This document shows, piece by piece, positions 33,548-44,193 of a stretch of 46,584 nt of DNA. Below the pieces are notes generated by a model. It was not told the DNA's origin and ran no database searches. It worked only from the letters and a program-made list of their open reading frames with translations. Position numbers and translations under genes: made by a program. The stretch is taken from positions 1-46,584 of the forward strand of contig MU271165.1 of assembly GCA_021432605.1 (NCBI GenBank). Reading direction: 5' to 3'. The stretch comes from Coniochaeta sp. PMI_546. Taxonomy: Eukaryota; Ascomycota; Sordariomycetes; Coniochaetales; Coniochaetaceae. Each line of letters starts with the position of its first letter. Position 1 is the first letter of the stretch.

Positions 33548-34482
33548 TCAATTGATGGTATACCCTCCGTCCACTACCAACGCATGACCCTGAACAAACG
33601 AGGATTGGCTTGAGCACAGAAAGAGCACCGCATTGGCAACTTCATCTGGTCGTCCCATCCTTCGCATGGGTGCGATATTGACAGCCGGTCTCAGTCGCTC
33701 GGTGACCTCTGCCGAGCCTGTCGTCATTGGCGACTCAATCACACCAGGGCAGACGCAATTGACACGGATCCCGTCCTGGGAGTAGTCAATGGCGTCTGAG
33801 CGTGTCATGTTGATTATAGCAGCTTTCGAGGCGCAATAGGGTGCTGTGTGCAAGAATAAGCCGTCGTCCGAGTTTTGTTTGTATCATGCCAGTGGCAACA
33901 GGGGTTCTTACCAGCGCCAGGACGCGCCACGATGCCCAGCTGGCTGGCGACATTGACGATTGATCCTCTCTGCTCCGGATGCTCGTCATGAGGCTCCTGC
34001 TTCATCATCAAACCCAGCGCCGCTCTTGAGCACAACCAAGACCCCCTGTAGTTGACCTTGTTGATCCGGTCAAATGCGTCCACCGACGTCTCGTGCGAAC
34101 GCAGCGAGGCGCCAAGGATTCCGGCACAGTTTACCGCGTAGTCCAGTCGGGACCACTTCTTGGCCACTTGATCGGCGAGGTTTGTGACGAAGCTCTCGTC
34201 TGAGATATCGCCGTTAACGCTCAGGACTTGTGCTTGCGGACTGATCTTGAGGATACTGGCTTTGGTCTGCATTAAGGTATCCTGGTTCAAGTCGGTAATG
34301 GCGATGCGAGTACAACCGGAGCGAACAAAGGCTTTGGCGACAGCTGCACCGATACCTAGATGCAAGGCATGTAAGCGACGTGGTATTACGCATAGCAATA
34401 GTTCAGGTTGGCAGCTCATACCTGTCCCACCAGCTCCAGTGACTAGAGCCACGCCAGACAGCCTGGCTGCCATAGAAGCCAT
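33548..34482 (-). CDS. Short-chain dehydrogenase/reductase (266 aa)
   Basis: Exons are 34482-34422, 34355-33912 and 33843-33548, with introns of 66 and 68 nt. The cofactor motif TGAGGTGIG (15-23) is completed by the first splice. Others are NCAG, SIVNVASQLG (catalytic Ser), YCASK (Tyr171, Lys175, created at the second splice) and the C-terminal VDGGYTIN. This is a classical SDR of normal length, cytosolic, using NAD(P)H on a hydroxy/keto substrate. HxnW of the A. nidulans nicotinate pathway is also an SDR, but families are too broad to equate them. An upstream in-frame Met (34503) is possible. It shares a divergent promoter with the C2H2 regulator. Confidence 0.9.
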
Positions 34483-34924
34483 TACTATCCAAATTCCAGG
34501 CACAAGAGGTGTTCATGAACTTGCACCAAACTGTCGAATATAATGGAGGTGACACCGGCTTAGCAGCCCAGTCAGGTCTCCAGAAGGGTTTATTCAGCGT
34601 TGAACACCTTCCTGCCTGCCTGGACCCTGTTTTCTAGATCTAGTGGGGTTGTGGCCATGGCGAATACTATAGGTACGGACGAAGTTGATCCACGAGTTTT
34701 TACCTACCCCACACTCCCCCTTGCTGGTAAGTAGTAGTATTCCTGGTATCGCATGATGCTGTGGAGATCGGCGACGCACTAGACTGATAACGTAGCGGAT
34801 CCGGCGATGATCGACCGTGTTGGAGGTTATCAAGGTTATCAGCGATACTTAATTGCTCCAACTCCCTCCAACTGTTCTTACCCTCTCCAACGTACTCCAT
34901 TCTCTCACTGCCCCCACCAGCGAC
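34483..34924. promoter_or_regulatory. Divergent SDR / C2H2-regulator promoter with clustered GATA motifs
   Basis: Three TGATAA motifs (AreA-type HGATAR) occur within 57 bases: 34785-34790 on plus, and 34827-34832 and 34836-34841 on minus, the last two spaced 9 bases apart in a GGTTATCAAGGTTATCA repeat. They lie 84-140 bases before the regulator start. Confidence 0.5.
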
Positions 34925-37831
34925 ATGTCATCCCCTGTGGATGGCGACACCGTTCAGGAGGAAGCGAGCCGTCGCACTCGACGTAGGCGAAAAGCCCCAG
35001 TTCATACGTGCGGCCACTGCGATAGGACATTCAAGCGCTCGGAGCATCTAGAGCGACATGTGCGCACGCGTGGGTCACTCCTCCGTACCCGCCTAAAATT
35101 GCCAATGTGCTGCATTAGCAACTCATGCTGACTGGTTATAAACGAGTGCAGACACCAAGGAGAAGCCCTTTATCTGCCGTTGTAGGGCCGCCTTTGCGCG
35201 TCGTGACCTACTCACACGACATCAGCGTCTCACACTTCATGGCGGCGCTCTCGGGGCCTCTGCTTCGAACTTGGAGGTGGCGTCCTCCGCTCGCGGCCCG
35301 ACTCATGACATAGAGGCGGCAGCGGCAGCCGCTGCGGCCGAATCGTTGTCATCTTTGTCTGGGCTGAACGCTGCTCCATGGCAGCAACAGCCGGGAGCCT
35401 CTGCGCAGGTCTATCTTGATATCAATGTCAGTCAGAGGAGCCTGGGTCCCTCAAGCGGCGCCGCGGAGCCGTACGATCAGTCTATGATGGCACCACAAAT
35501 GTTTGACCACGGTAAGGTGCTAGTCCCGGGTCTTCACTTACCTATGTGACCTAATTAAGTCTATTGACAGGCCAAGGTGTCCACGATTTCGACGCCCACT
35601 TCCGGGAATTTGCAGACTTCCTCGACGGTGTCGGCCTCCCAGCCGAGTGGAGTCCATACTTCCAGGGCCCGGACCGAGAAGAGGACACCATAGATCCTCT
35701 GCTGCGGGAACAGGAGGCATCCGCGACGGTCCGTGCCGGTTCCGCTCCCGGAACACGACCGGGTACTCCGTTCAGCTCATGGTTGCCATCAGCCCCGGCG
35801 GGCAATCGTATGGCAACCAAACCTAACGAGAGTGAGCCATCCGCTGCTCCCAATCTGCTATCGGCTCAAGGGCGTGCACTAATCCATGCCTACTAGGCTC
35901 ACGAGGTCGCGAAGAGATAACCTCCCAACCTTTCAAGATTACTGATGACCAGCGTGCGCGATTGAACCAGTCACTGGACATGTTCCGCCATGTCCTAGAT
36001 CCCGACTTCAAGTTGCCATCACGCCACGCCCTGACAAGATATGTCACGTCCTACTTTGAAGGTTTCCACACTCACATGGTTTTCATCCACGTCCCCACCT
36101 GGCGCGTTCTCGACAACCCACTGGAGCTTGTGCTATCAATCGCCACCATCGGCGCGCAATACTGCTTTGAGCACCGCAGCGCGGAACGCTTGTTCCATGC
36201 CGGTAGAGCTGTCCTGGTCGAAAGACTGCGACACGAGGGCCACAGATTTGGACCAAAGACTAGAAGCTTACTCGATATGCGACAGAGCCGGCCTACCGGC
36301 GGCCAAGCATCACTGAGGTGGGAACCCCGAGCACGCCCCTTTGACGAAGAAGACACGGGCCCGTGGGAGCCCATGGACACTGTACGTGCGCTTATCAATC
36401 TCATGGGCTACGCCACATGGGAACCCAAGGAGTGCTTGGTGCAAGAGGCCTTCGCTCTCCAGAGTCTGTTGGCACAGGTGCTGAGAGATCTTGGCCTCGA
36501 AGAGGAGCAAGAAGAGCCCAGGGCAACCTCGACCTCGACGCCATTACAAGCATCATGGTTAGCTTGGGTGCATCAGGAATCCGTGCGGCGCACGAAACTA
36601 ATCGCATTTTCGTTTATCCACATCCACAGCGTCGCATACCATGTGTACCCTGTGTTACGCAGTAACGAGATCCACCTCCGACTGCCCTGCTCGACCAAGG
36701 AGTGGAAGGCCCCAACAGCGCCGCAGTGGCAGTCTGCACGTCGTGAAATAGAGAAGCAACAGCTGCTGTTCCAGGATGCCCTGTCTCTCCTCTTACACAA
36801 CGAGGATAGCTCTGTTCCGCTAGATCCAATCCCGACGCCACTAGGCAACTACCTGTTGCTGCACGGGCTCTTGCAAAGGCTCTACATCGTGCGGGACCTT
36901 TCGCTACCAATCATGGATCATACCGCGTCGCTTCCAGCCGAGGAGATGGACAAACTAGAGTAAGCGAACTGACATGCCGCGGAGACCAGGCTCACCAACG
37001 ACTCCAGCGATGCCTATGAGGTGATTTTTGGCTTTGAGCTAACGTGCCTCTTCTTGATACAGTCGAGCGCTTCGATCGTGGACAACAGGCTGGCAGCAAG
37101 CCCCCGAGTCAAGCCTGGACCCAAATAACGAGAATGGGCCCATTCCCTTCACATCCAGCTCTCTCCTAGGACTCGCCTACGTACGGATCCACCTCAACCT
37201 GGGCCCCTACAGGCAACTTGAGACACGAGATCCAGCCCGGGTCGCCAAGGCACTGTTGCAATGTCCCGGCGTCAAACGAGGTGATGGCGTCATCTCGGCC
37301 TTACTCTATGCCGCCCACGCGCTGAGCGTGCCGGTTAGGCTTGGAGTAGACCGCATAGCACGGAGTCAGGCGTTCTTCTGGAGTGTGCGTCACTCGCTAG
37401 CTGGACTTGAGTGTGCGGTACTGCTTAGCAAGTGGCTGGCATCGCTTGATGCGTCGACACTTGGAGCGGCGGCACCCCTTACTGGTATGTTCTGCCCAAA
37501 TTTGTACGGCCCCTACCGTATTTCGCTAGCTCATGTGAAAGGACGTGCTCTAGGAAGCGAGGAGCGCATCCTGCACTGGGTGCGATGTATTGTTGAGGAA
37601 GCATACGATGTGGTGGACTTTGACGAGTCCGAAGCAGAGGCCGAGACAGAGCAGCAACTGAACGTGGATCCCCAGGGTCTCAGCTTGGCAGTGCTGAAGA
37701 TATGGGCACATTTCTTCAAGAGCAATACCCAGTGGCCCTTCATTAATATCATTGGGGCAAGTCTGGAGCATTATCGCGAAATGTTGCTTCGTGGAAATGG
37801 TCAAAAACCTCTGCCTTCATCAACTGCATAA
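34925..37831 (+). CDS. C2H2 zinc-finger transcription factor with fungal-specific domain (about 857 aa)
   Basis: Exons are 34925-35069, 35152-35511, 35571-35807, 35897-36959 and 37063-37831. Finger 1 has Cys29, Cys32, His45 and His49 (the last His is split by the intron). Finger 2 has a tight Cys57-x-Cys59 pair with His72 and His78. A basic stretch RRTRRRRK precedes them. An Ala/Gln/Ser-rich linker leads to a fungal regulatory domain (DPDFKLPSRHALTRYVTSYFEGFHTH, LELVLSIATIGAQYCFEHRSAERLF). This two-finger plus fungal-specific layout is that of the regulator HxnR and several carbon and nitrogen regulators. The third intron (35808-35896) and fourth (36960-37062) were placed by frame and are the least certain. 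It probably activates the adjacent imidase, amidase and SDR genes. Confidence 0.88.
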
Positions 37832-39428
37832 TGTTAAAGTACCGGTAGGGCCGTCAATGTCGACAAGCCCAACGCCTTCGACCATAAAGGCGTCGATGTG
37901 GCCGAGGTCTTTGGGATCACTCCCGTGCAGAATTGATACGGAGCCTGACTCTAAAGACGGAGGAGTCGGTACGGCGGCTGTCTAGTACTCTTCGGCTCCT
38001 ACGAAGTTTGTCAGTCAAGGTGTGTGACTATGGCCAGACAGTGGATATAGAGAGTTACATGTAAGAAGAGGGGCGTAGAACGAGAGAGACGTTCTATATC
38101 TTGTTGTTGATGAGGTAGAGATATGATACTAGACCCAAGGAGTCAAGGATAGTTAGCAAAGTGTCGCAAAAGCAATTGCCAGTGCGTTGCACTAGCTAAT
38201 TAACCCACTTATATTTCTTGCGACACAAAGCTCAGCAAAACTGATGATTTTTTCACCCCCATGTACACCAAATGCCTTTTGACCAGTCCCTTCCTTAGCT
38301 AGTTTCAATACTATCAACTATAAATCTACTACTTAAGAGATATAAGCAGAGGTCTTACATAAAAGAATTTCAGAATGAAATTGTGACAACAAGACAACAG
38401 GAACCGTACCGACCCACACGAAGGATTTATAATGTGGCAGTATACCTCTAGTGATATTTTTCGTATCTACCAACACTAGACGGCCTTCAAGAAAGCGACT
38501 TAATCTCGGACGGATTTTGCATCTGGTGTGGTGGCACAGGACCTTGCCCCAGCAGATCCCTATCAACGTTTTGAGCCAACCCTAGTTCACGGCGGTCGCT
38601 ATGTATCTAGGTCACTCTCGCCAATCATCATGGAGCTAGATATTCACCGGTTAGTACTACGCTTCTATGACCTGCATATTATGGCTTGACTTGGCAAGCC
38701 AAGTCAGAAAACTTGTGATCTCGTTGGGCATCCTCCACTTCTCTGCTTTGTGATGGTATAAGTCTATAGGCGGGCTGGTGTTGCAATCGGTACTCCAGCA
38801 CCCATCAAAGATGCCGATGCAGCCGCGAAGACCACTCTGTTCCAGAGATTCTCCACTTTTTCAACACACTTCTCCCTTCGTAGTCGACCGGACGAGATAA
38901 GCTCCTTCCCGCACGCAGCCTGTTCCTGCCCCGCCTCAACCTCGTCCTCGACATTTTTCAGGAGGCCCGGGGTCGTGGTCCTAGTCCCAGTTGTCGATCG
39001 TTGCGAATACGAAGAAACGAATTGACAACATCTAAGCTAGTATGGTAGTGGTTATACTAAGGTAGACCCGACATCACCTATCCTCGCGCAAATGATCACA
39101 TAAATTGCCCTCTTCGCAGGCGACTTATGATTGCCTTATGTGCCCCAGCAATCAACAGACCCCGGCAGTGACATTACTGGCAATACCCTATGCCACCTTG
39201 TTTACTTAAACCCATACACGTAAAACATAGATGACTGCCTTGCGTGCTCAATCCGCCTTGGATTACCGCTGACTTTATGAACGACGATCAGGATTTTCAA
39301 AGAATGGATATTCAACACTGACTAGATTGAGAGGCTGGCTCGTGAGTTCAATAGAAGGGGGTTTTCGCACAATTTCTAGTATCAAGAATATGGCTTCTTT
39401 CATGAAAGACACTTTCGAGCTCCACTCC
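37832..39428. other. Long intergenic region after the cluster
   Basis: No supported gene in 1.6 kb on either strand. Features are a pair of short inverted repeats (listed separately) and AT-rich DNA at 38130-38360. This break, together with the change in gene type, is where I would end the catabolic cluster. Confidence 0.5.
38161..38226. repeat. Short inverted-repeat element (66 bp, 10-bp ends)
   Basis: The ends are GTGTCGCAAA (38161-38170) and CTTGCGACAC (38217-38226), which pair over nine of ten bases. AAA flanks both sides. An inner 4-bp inverted pair, GTGC-GTT-GCAC, lies near 38182. This looks like a tiny MITE-like remnant or a long hairpin; no transposase is present. Confidence 0.4.
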
Positions 39429-40764
39429 TTACCCAACAGTCACAAAGTCCAGATAAGCCTTGGTCGAAGCGGTCGCACAAAATATGTCGATAGTGATAGA
39501 AACACTCGAGCCACTGACAGGACCAGCCGCACCGTAGGCCGCATAGTTGGCACTCAGAAATATATTAGTGGTGCATGTGCTGCCGAGGCAGAGTTTCACA
39601 GTGCAATCATTGGCGGTAGTGCCCACCGCCCAAGCTGTCAGGCTGAGAGACGAGGTGCCCGGGCACAGTGTAACAACCTGGGCAAACCTGTTTCGACTGG
39701 CACTGGTGCCACCAGTTACGCGAACTTGGCGCGCGCCTTGCACTGGCGAAATATTGTTCTCGGTACCGACGACGACTATCGCACCGCCGGCCCCCGTCGT
39801 GAGCGTCCAGTCCGGGATGGGGGTGCCAGTGTTGCCCGTTGCCTCAAACCCGTAGTTTTTGACGTAGTTGCAAACAGCAGTGGTGCTTTAGATCTATATT
39901 AGCATAGTTAAACCTGAGGTGCAGACAGCCGGGATCCTGACGTACGCTGCAGTAGCCGTAGACGTGCCCGTAATCGTGGTTGAAGATGTTTGGGTATTGA
40001 CAATCGTGTCCGAGGAGGTCTGGGTGTTCGTTATCGTGGCTGAGGAGGTCTGGACGTTCGTTATCGTGGTCGAGGAGGTCTGGGTGTTTGTGATCGTCGC
40101 CGAGGAGGTCTGAACGTTCGTTATCGTGGCCGAGGAGGTCTGGACGTTCGTTATAGTGGTCGAGGAGGTCTGAGTGTTCGTAATCGTCGCCGAGGAGGTC
40201 TGAAAGTTTGTTATCGTGGCCAGTGCCGTCGATATGGAGCTTGTGGTGGTGGTTGTGCTCTCAGTTTTCGTCGTAGACGTGGAGAAAGTTTTCGTCTCGC
40301 TTGTAAAGAAAGACGACGTTGTAGTTGTGCTTGTTGTCAACGTCTCAGCTATTTGGGTCAGAAACCGTTGATTCACAGCAGGGCAAGCCGAGGGAGAGCT
40401 TACTTGCGGTGGTTGTAGTTGTTGTCGAGGTAATCGACGAGGCCGTGCTGACCAGCGTGGTAGAAGCGGTCAGGGTATTCGTTATGGTTGCCGAGACGAC
40501 CGTAACAGTAGAGAAGGTAGTCGCTGAAACTGTACTGGTTGCGGCACTGAGGCAGCCACAGGCAGAAGAGATGCTGACATCTGTGTTGCAGTTTGAGGCA
40601 AAAAGAGGAAGGGCTCCAACATAAAGGCCCAGGGTGAAGAGGTCACAGAACGCACCCGCCAAGGAAACCTGGGTAGTGAAGCCGAGGGCACAAACATCCG
40701 CACAAGAAGCCGCGACAAGTGAAGTGTGGATAAGCCCTATGAGGGCGAAAGTGTTGAGTCGCAT
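39429..40764 (-). CDS. Secreted Ser/Thr-rich tandem-repeat protein (about 406 aa)
   Basis: Exons are 40764-40404, 40348-39946 and 39885-39429, with introns of 55 and 60 nt. A signal peptide (MRLNTFALIGLIHTSLVAAS) is followed by a Cys-containing N-terminal part (CADVCALGF, CGCL). A long Ser/Thr stretch comes next with about seven 10-residue repeats of the type TSSATITNVQ (30-bp DNA units, about 40000-40205). The C-terminal part begins VCNYVKNYGFEATGNTGTPIPDWTL and looks like a beta-sandwich, galactose-binding-like domain found on fungal cell-wall proteins. The linker should be heavily O-glycosylated. I see no terminal GPI signal. A surface or adhesion role is plausible. Repeat number probably varies between strains, as is common for subtelomeric cell-wall genes. 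Confidence 0.75.
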
Positions 40765-40879
40765 CTTCCTGGAGGCCCAGTGTATGCAAGCAATCTGCGA
40801 ACCAAGTGATGAATCTTCCGGAATATCGACGGCTGGATCAGATGGCAGAACAGAGGTGCTTGGTAGGCAATGAGGGTTA

Positions 40880-40899
40880 TATATATATACATATATATA
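40880..40899. repeat. AT microsatellite
   Basis: An alternating TA run with one TACATA interruption, just before a possible start codon at 40902. Confidence 0.8.
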
Positions 40900-40901
40900 G
40901 T

Positions 40902-41090
40902 ATGAGCGTATCTAGTTACCTCAAGGCTCTTACATTAATGCTTGCGACAACTGTTATCACTGCCACTAACTGCAGCGCTCCGAGCTTCACTGGAATGGAC
41001 CGCGTTAGCGAACTTGCAAATGTGACGGGTGACTGTTTTGGAGATGAACCCAAGGCGCAGATGTCCGAGGCATTCCGAAAATACAAGTGA
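40902..41090 (+). CDS. Possible small secreted protein (62 aa or slightly longer)
   Basis: The frame MSVSSYLKALTLMLATTVITA gives a plausible signal peptide, followed by a short mature part with Cys at 24 and 38 and a charged end (FRKYK). A donor at the end (AA|GTGATG) and an acceptor near 41130 (GCAAG) would add a short Cys-containing tail. The family is not recognised. It could equally be a chance open frame in the promoter of the divergent repeat-protein gene. Confidence 0.3.
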   Translation: MSVSSYLKALTLMLATTVITATNCSAPSFTGMDRVSELANVTGDCFGDEPKAQMSEAFRKYK

Positions 41091-42352
41091 TGATGTCGAG
41101 CAACATGGAAAAAGAAATTCTCTAATGCAAGGACTACAAGCTTTGCTTGTGCTTGTCCTGTGTAACCCAAATATCTCAGCTTGGCAGGCAAATCGGGCCA
41201 GATCGAGATACGATGTCGATCCCCTGCGTACAGTTGCTGTTAGCATCAGATTGCGAGCCAAACCCCTGTAATTCTTACCACAACTCATCCGCCAAAGTAT
41301 CCGCAAGGGATCTTATAGATTCGCCAAGCGAGACAGCTGGAGATACATTAAGATTGAGCACGGCCTAGTTATTGGGCAGTAAGATCGCGACAAGGACCAA
41401 GCATGGTGGGTGGGTGTCTTGTCAGCACACGAGAGATTGGGACAGTGCAGCACGAGTGAGACATGGAAAAGGGTGCGCAGTAGCATCTGAGCATGAAGTG
41501 GCCTGGTCGGAGCTCTCGTGTCCACCGCGTGTATGCATGTTGCAGTGGGTAGGGGTCATGAGATGGCATTGGCAGTCGCGTACGGCCTTAAACGTACATT
41601 GATCAGCTCACCGGTTGACCGGCGATGAACTGCGTTGGGGGAGCAGGGGGAGTCACCGCACTTGAGAATGGGCGCCACTGTGATAGATGCAAGGGTCGAG
41701 CCCGTGGGCGCACATACCTCGCCCTTTCTTATGGCATGAATATTACATCATACGTACAGTTTCTTGCTCTCCTCCAGTGTAAAAGAAACGGTCTACGCAG
41801 TATAATATCTATCTTATCTCCTGTGTTCCACACAAGAGCAGCGATAACTTCAATACAATACGCCGGAGGACTGCTTCTTGGTGGCCAATCTCACGGCAGC
41901 CGAAACGGCTATTCTGCTTATAATCCCTTTGACACTCCATCTGTCTGCTCGCTTCATCCAAGTGTCCTCACCTCTACCTCTATCACTTTGGTCATATTGT
42001 CAGAATGAGCATACTCTCCGCGGTCTTCTTCAAGGTCCTTGTGGCCTTAGCAGTTGGCAATACTTGGTACAGACTTGAGGTGTGGGTCATGTCTTACTCA
42101 GAACTGGACTGCAACTTTTTGCGTGTTAGAATTGGAACATCAGGTGACCTCCTGAGCGATAAAGTTGAGAAGTAGAATCTCGATGTGGTCTCCCTGCATG
42201 GCTAGGACCCGATAGTCATGGAAAGGCACGCCGTTTTACCAGAGCAAATGAATGGTAATTCAGTTGACCTACAGACGAAAGCTGAAGAACCACGAAAGCT
42301 CGGGAGAGTAAGAAAGAGAATAAGATGGCTCCTAGATCTAAGATACAACGCC
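41091..42352. other. Intergenic region
   Basis: Several open frames of 60-130 codons exist on both strands, but none shows a known motif, and they overlap each other. I see no supported gene, RNA gene or repeat. Confidence 0.45.
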
Positions 42353-44193
42353 TCAATACAAGCTAGGGAATGACCCTGTCCCAGCGCTCAGATGCAGGAC
42401 TCCCGAGTGAATTAGCGCCTCGAAACAAAAAGCCAAGGCCTGCGGAAGGAGAACCGAGCCTTCTTGGCGGGTGGCCTCTGCAAGAAGCTGGGCCCGATAG
42501 GCCTCAAGGAGCCCTAACACAACACAAAGTTGGGGCTCATCAGTCACCCGAACACGATCTGTGGCAAGATTCTCGTACTTTACTCTTCCCGTCTGCAGAC
42601 CGGGATCAAGAGTTGTATCGCGACGGATGGCTGATTCGACTGCCGCCGTGACATATTTCGAAGAACCAAGGCCACCTGTCAGAATAATATGGTTGATACT
42701 GACAGGTTTTGTCGCTTGGGTTCCAAAAGACAGTGATCCAGTTTCATCCTCAAGCTGCTTGTCACTTAGACGTTTGAGGATGCACCCGCTGACGAACACA
42801 TTGTCGATTGCTTCTCCAATCAAACCCCATATGCCCCGCGACCCGATTTGGCCGTTTCCGAATACCTGGTGGTTCATGCATGGGGCTAGCAAGGACCTAG
42901 AGTGGAAGAACAGAAAGCAGAGTATGAGTAAAAGCTGATGTGCAAGCCTGGACCTGGCTAAAATCTCTAACTCACAAATCGAATACCAGGCATTTGTCTT
43001 TGTCGGCCCGGAGGCCATCTTCATCATTCGAGGAGTTGGCCTTGAAGATTGGAGCCATTGTTGAAAGAATACAGGTCCACGAGGCCGAAGACTCGGGCAT
43101 CATCTTGCCAATGGTGATCTTCGCCTTGGTAGCATCTCGACCCCAGGAAAGTACGCGAGAAGCAACAGTAGGTGTGATGCGATCCCGCAGGAGGTACTGG
43201 TGGTTCTGTAGGTAGTGTTTTAATTCTTCTTCGAGGTATTTGTTGAGCATCGTGCCTCCAATAATAGCACCGCGCATAGCATCAGTGCCGACGGGGCTGA
43301 TGGCTCCGGCGTCGATGTCATTAATGTGCACGGCACATATATCAGTCGTGCCTCCGCCGATATCAACGAGGATACATGTATCGCCAGTCTAGGGCTGGAT
43401 GTCAGCAGGTGCAACACGTTACGATAAGACATCACACGACGGGACACGATAGAGCACATCTAGTTGCAGGGATTACGGAGTGATGTACCTGGTAGTCTTC
43501 AGTCCCGCCATCGTAGCGTGGCCGCAACACATATCGAGCTGCTGCCTTTGGCTCTTCTAGATATCCGATGATGCGGTGATTAGCGGAGGAAAATCCGGCA
43601 CTCGAAATGGCATCCTTCAGGGTCGTCCAGTACTTGAGCCGGCTATCCTCGTTGCCGGTGGCAGGCTGGGTTAAGACGAGATGAATATTCGCTTGGTGCC
43701 ATTTCACGGAATGTCTGTCCAGGCTTGGCTGGATAGTATGCTGGGCTTTCGTCATGATGTAGCTGAAGAAATCGGCGAGAAGTTGAGTCAGGTCGGCAGC
43801 AAATTGGCATGAGCTGTCACCGAGGGCAAATGTGTGGGACTTGCTGTTGAGAAGATCTAGCTTGAATGCTAAATAGGTCGTATCATACGCCATCAGTTCC
43901 CCATCGTCAAGGGCCTGCCACCCATACGTTGTGGGTGCATCTGGCTTTTTGGTCACGGCGGTTGGCAAGATAGGCTTTTGGGCGGGTCCATCACGCCAAA
44001 AAATCGTTGTGGTGTTTTCGAATGAAGCCCCGTCGTTGGTCCTGGTGGTATAACAAACTTTGGTGACTGCGGCCGAGGTCAGAAATTCGCCGGAATACCA
44101 TTGCTGACATATACAGTCATAGCAGCGGTAGGATAGTAGATGAGACTTACACTCAGTACCGAAATCAATGGCAACAATGGCGTGGGGAAGCAT
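42353..44193 (-). CDS. Hsp70/actin-like ATPase domain protein (about 530-553 aa)
   Basis: Exons are 44193-43489, 43388-42976 and 42896-42353, with introns of 100 and 79 nt. Hsp70-type nucleotide motifs are present: VAIDFGTE (phosphate 1), ILVDIGGGTTDICAV (phosphate 2, completed by the first splice) and ILTGGLGSSKYV (adenosine motif). There is no recognisable Hsp70 substrate-binding domain or EEVD tail, so it belongs to the divergent fungal Hsp70-like proteins of unknown role rather than to chaperones of the Ssa type. A probable further intron starts at 44150 (GTAAGT); its acceptor is unclear (a downstream CAG near 44070 keeps the frame), so residues about 16-45 are doubtful. The C-terminal 30 residues may also belong to an unspliced tail. 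Confidence 0.75.

Noticed and set aside
12852-37831. Reading the cluster as the known hxn nicotinate cluster or as a polyketide/maleidride biosynthetic cluster
   Set aside because: The nicotinate hydroxylase and flavin monooxygenases are missing, and there is no polyketide synthase, fatty-acid synthase or alkylcitrate synthase in the window.
38333-38566. 77-codon minus-strand open frame in the long intergenic region
   Set aside because: No motif, no plausible neighbours or promoter signal; the composition resembles surrounding non-coding DNA.
41372-42078. Overlapping open frames in both orientations
   Set aside because: None has recognisable domains, a coherent start or splice pattern; treated as chance frames.
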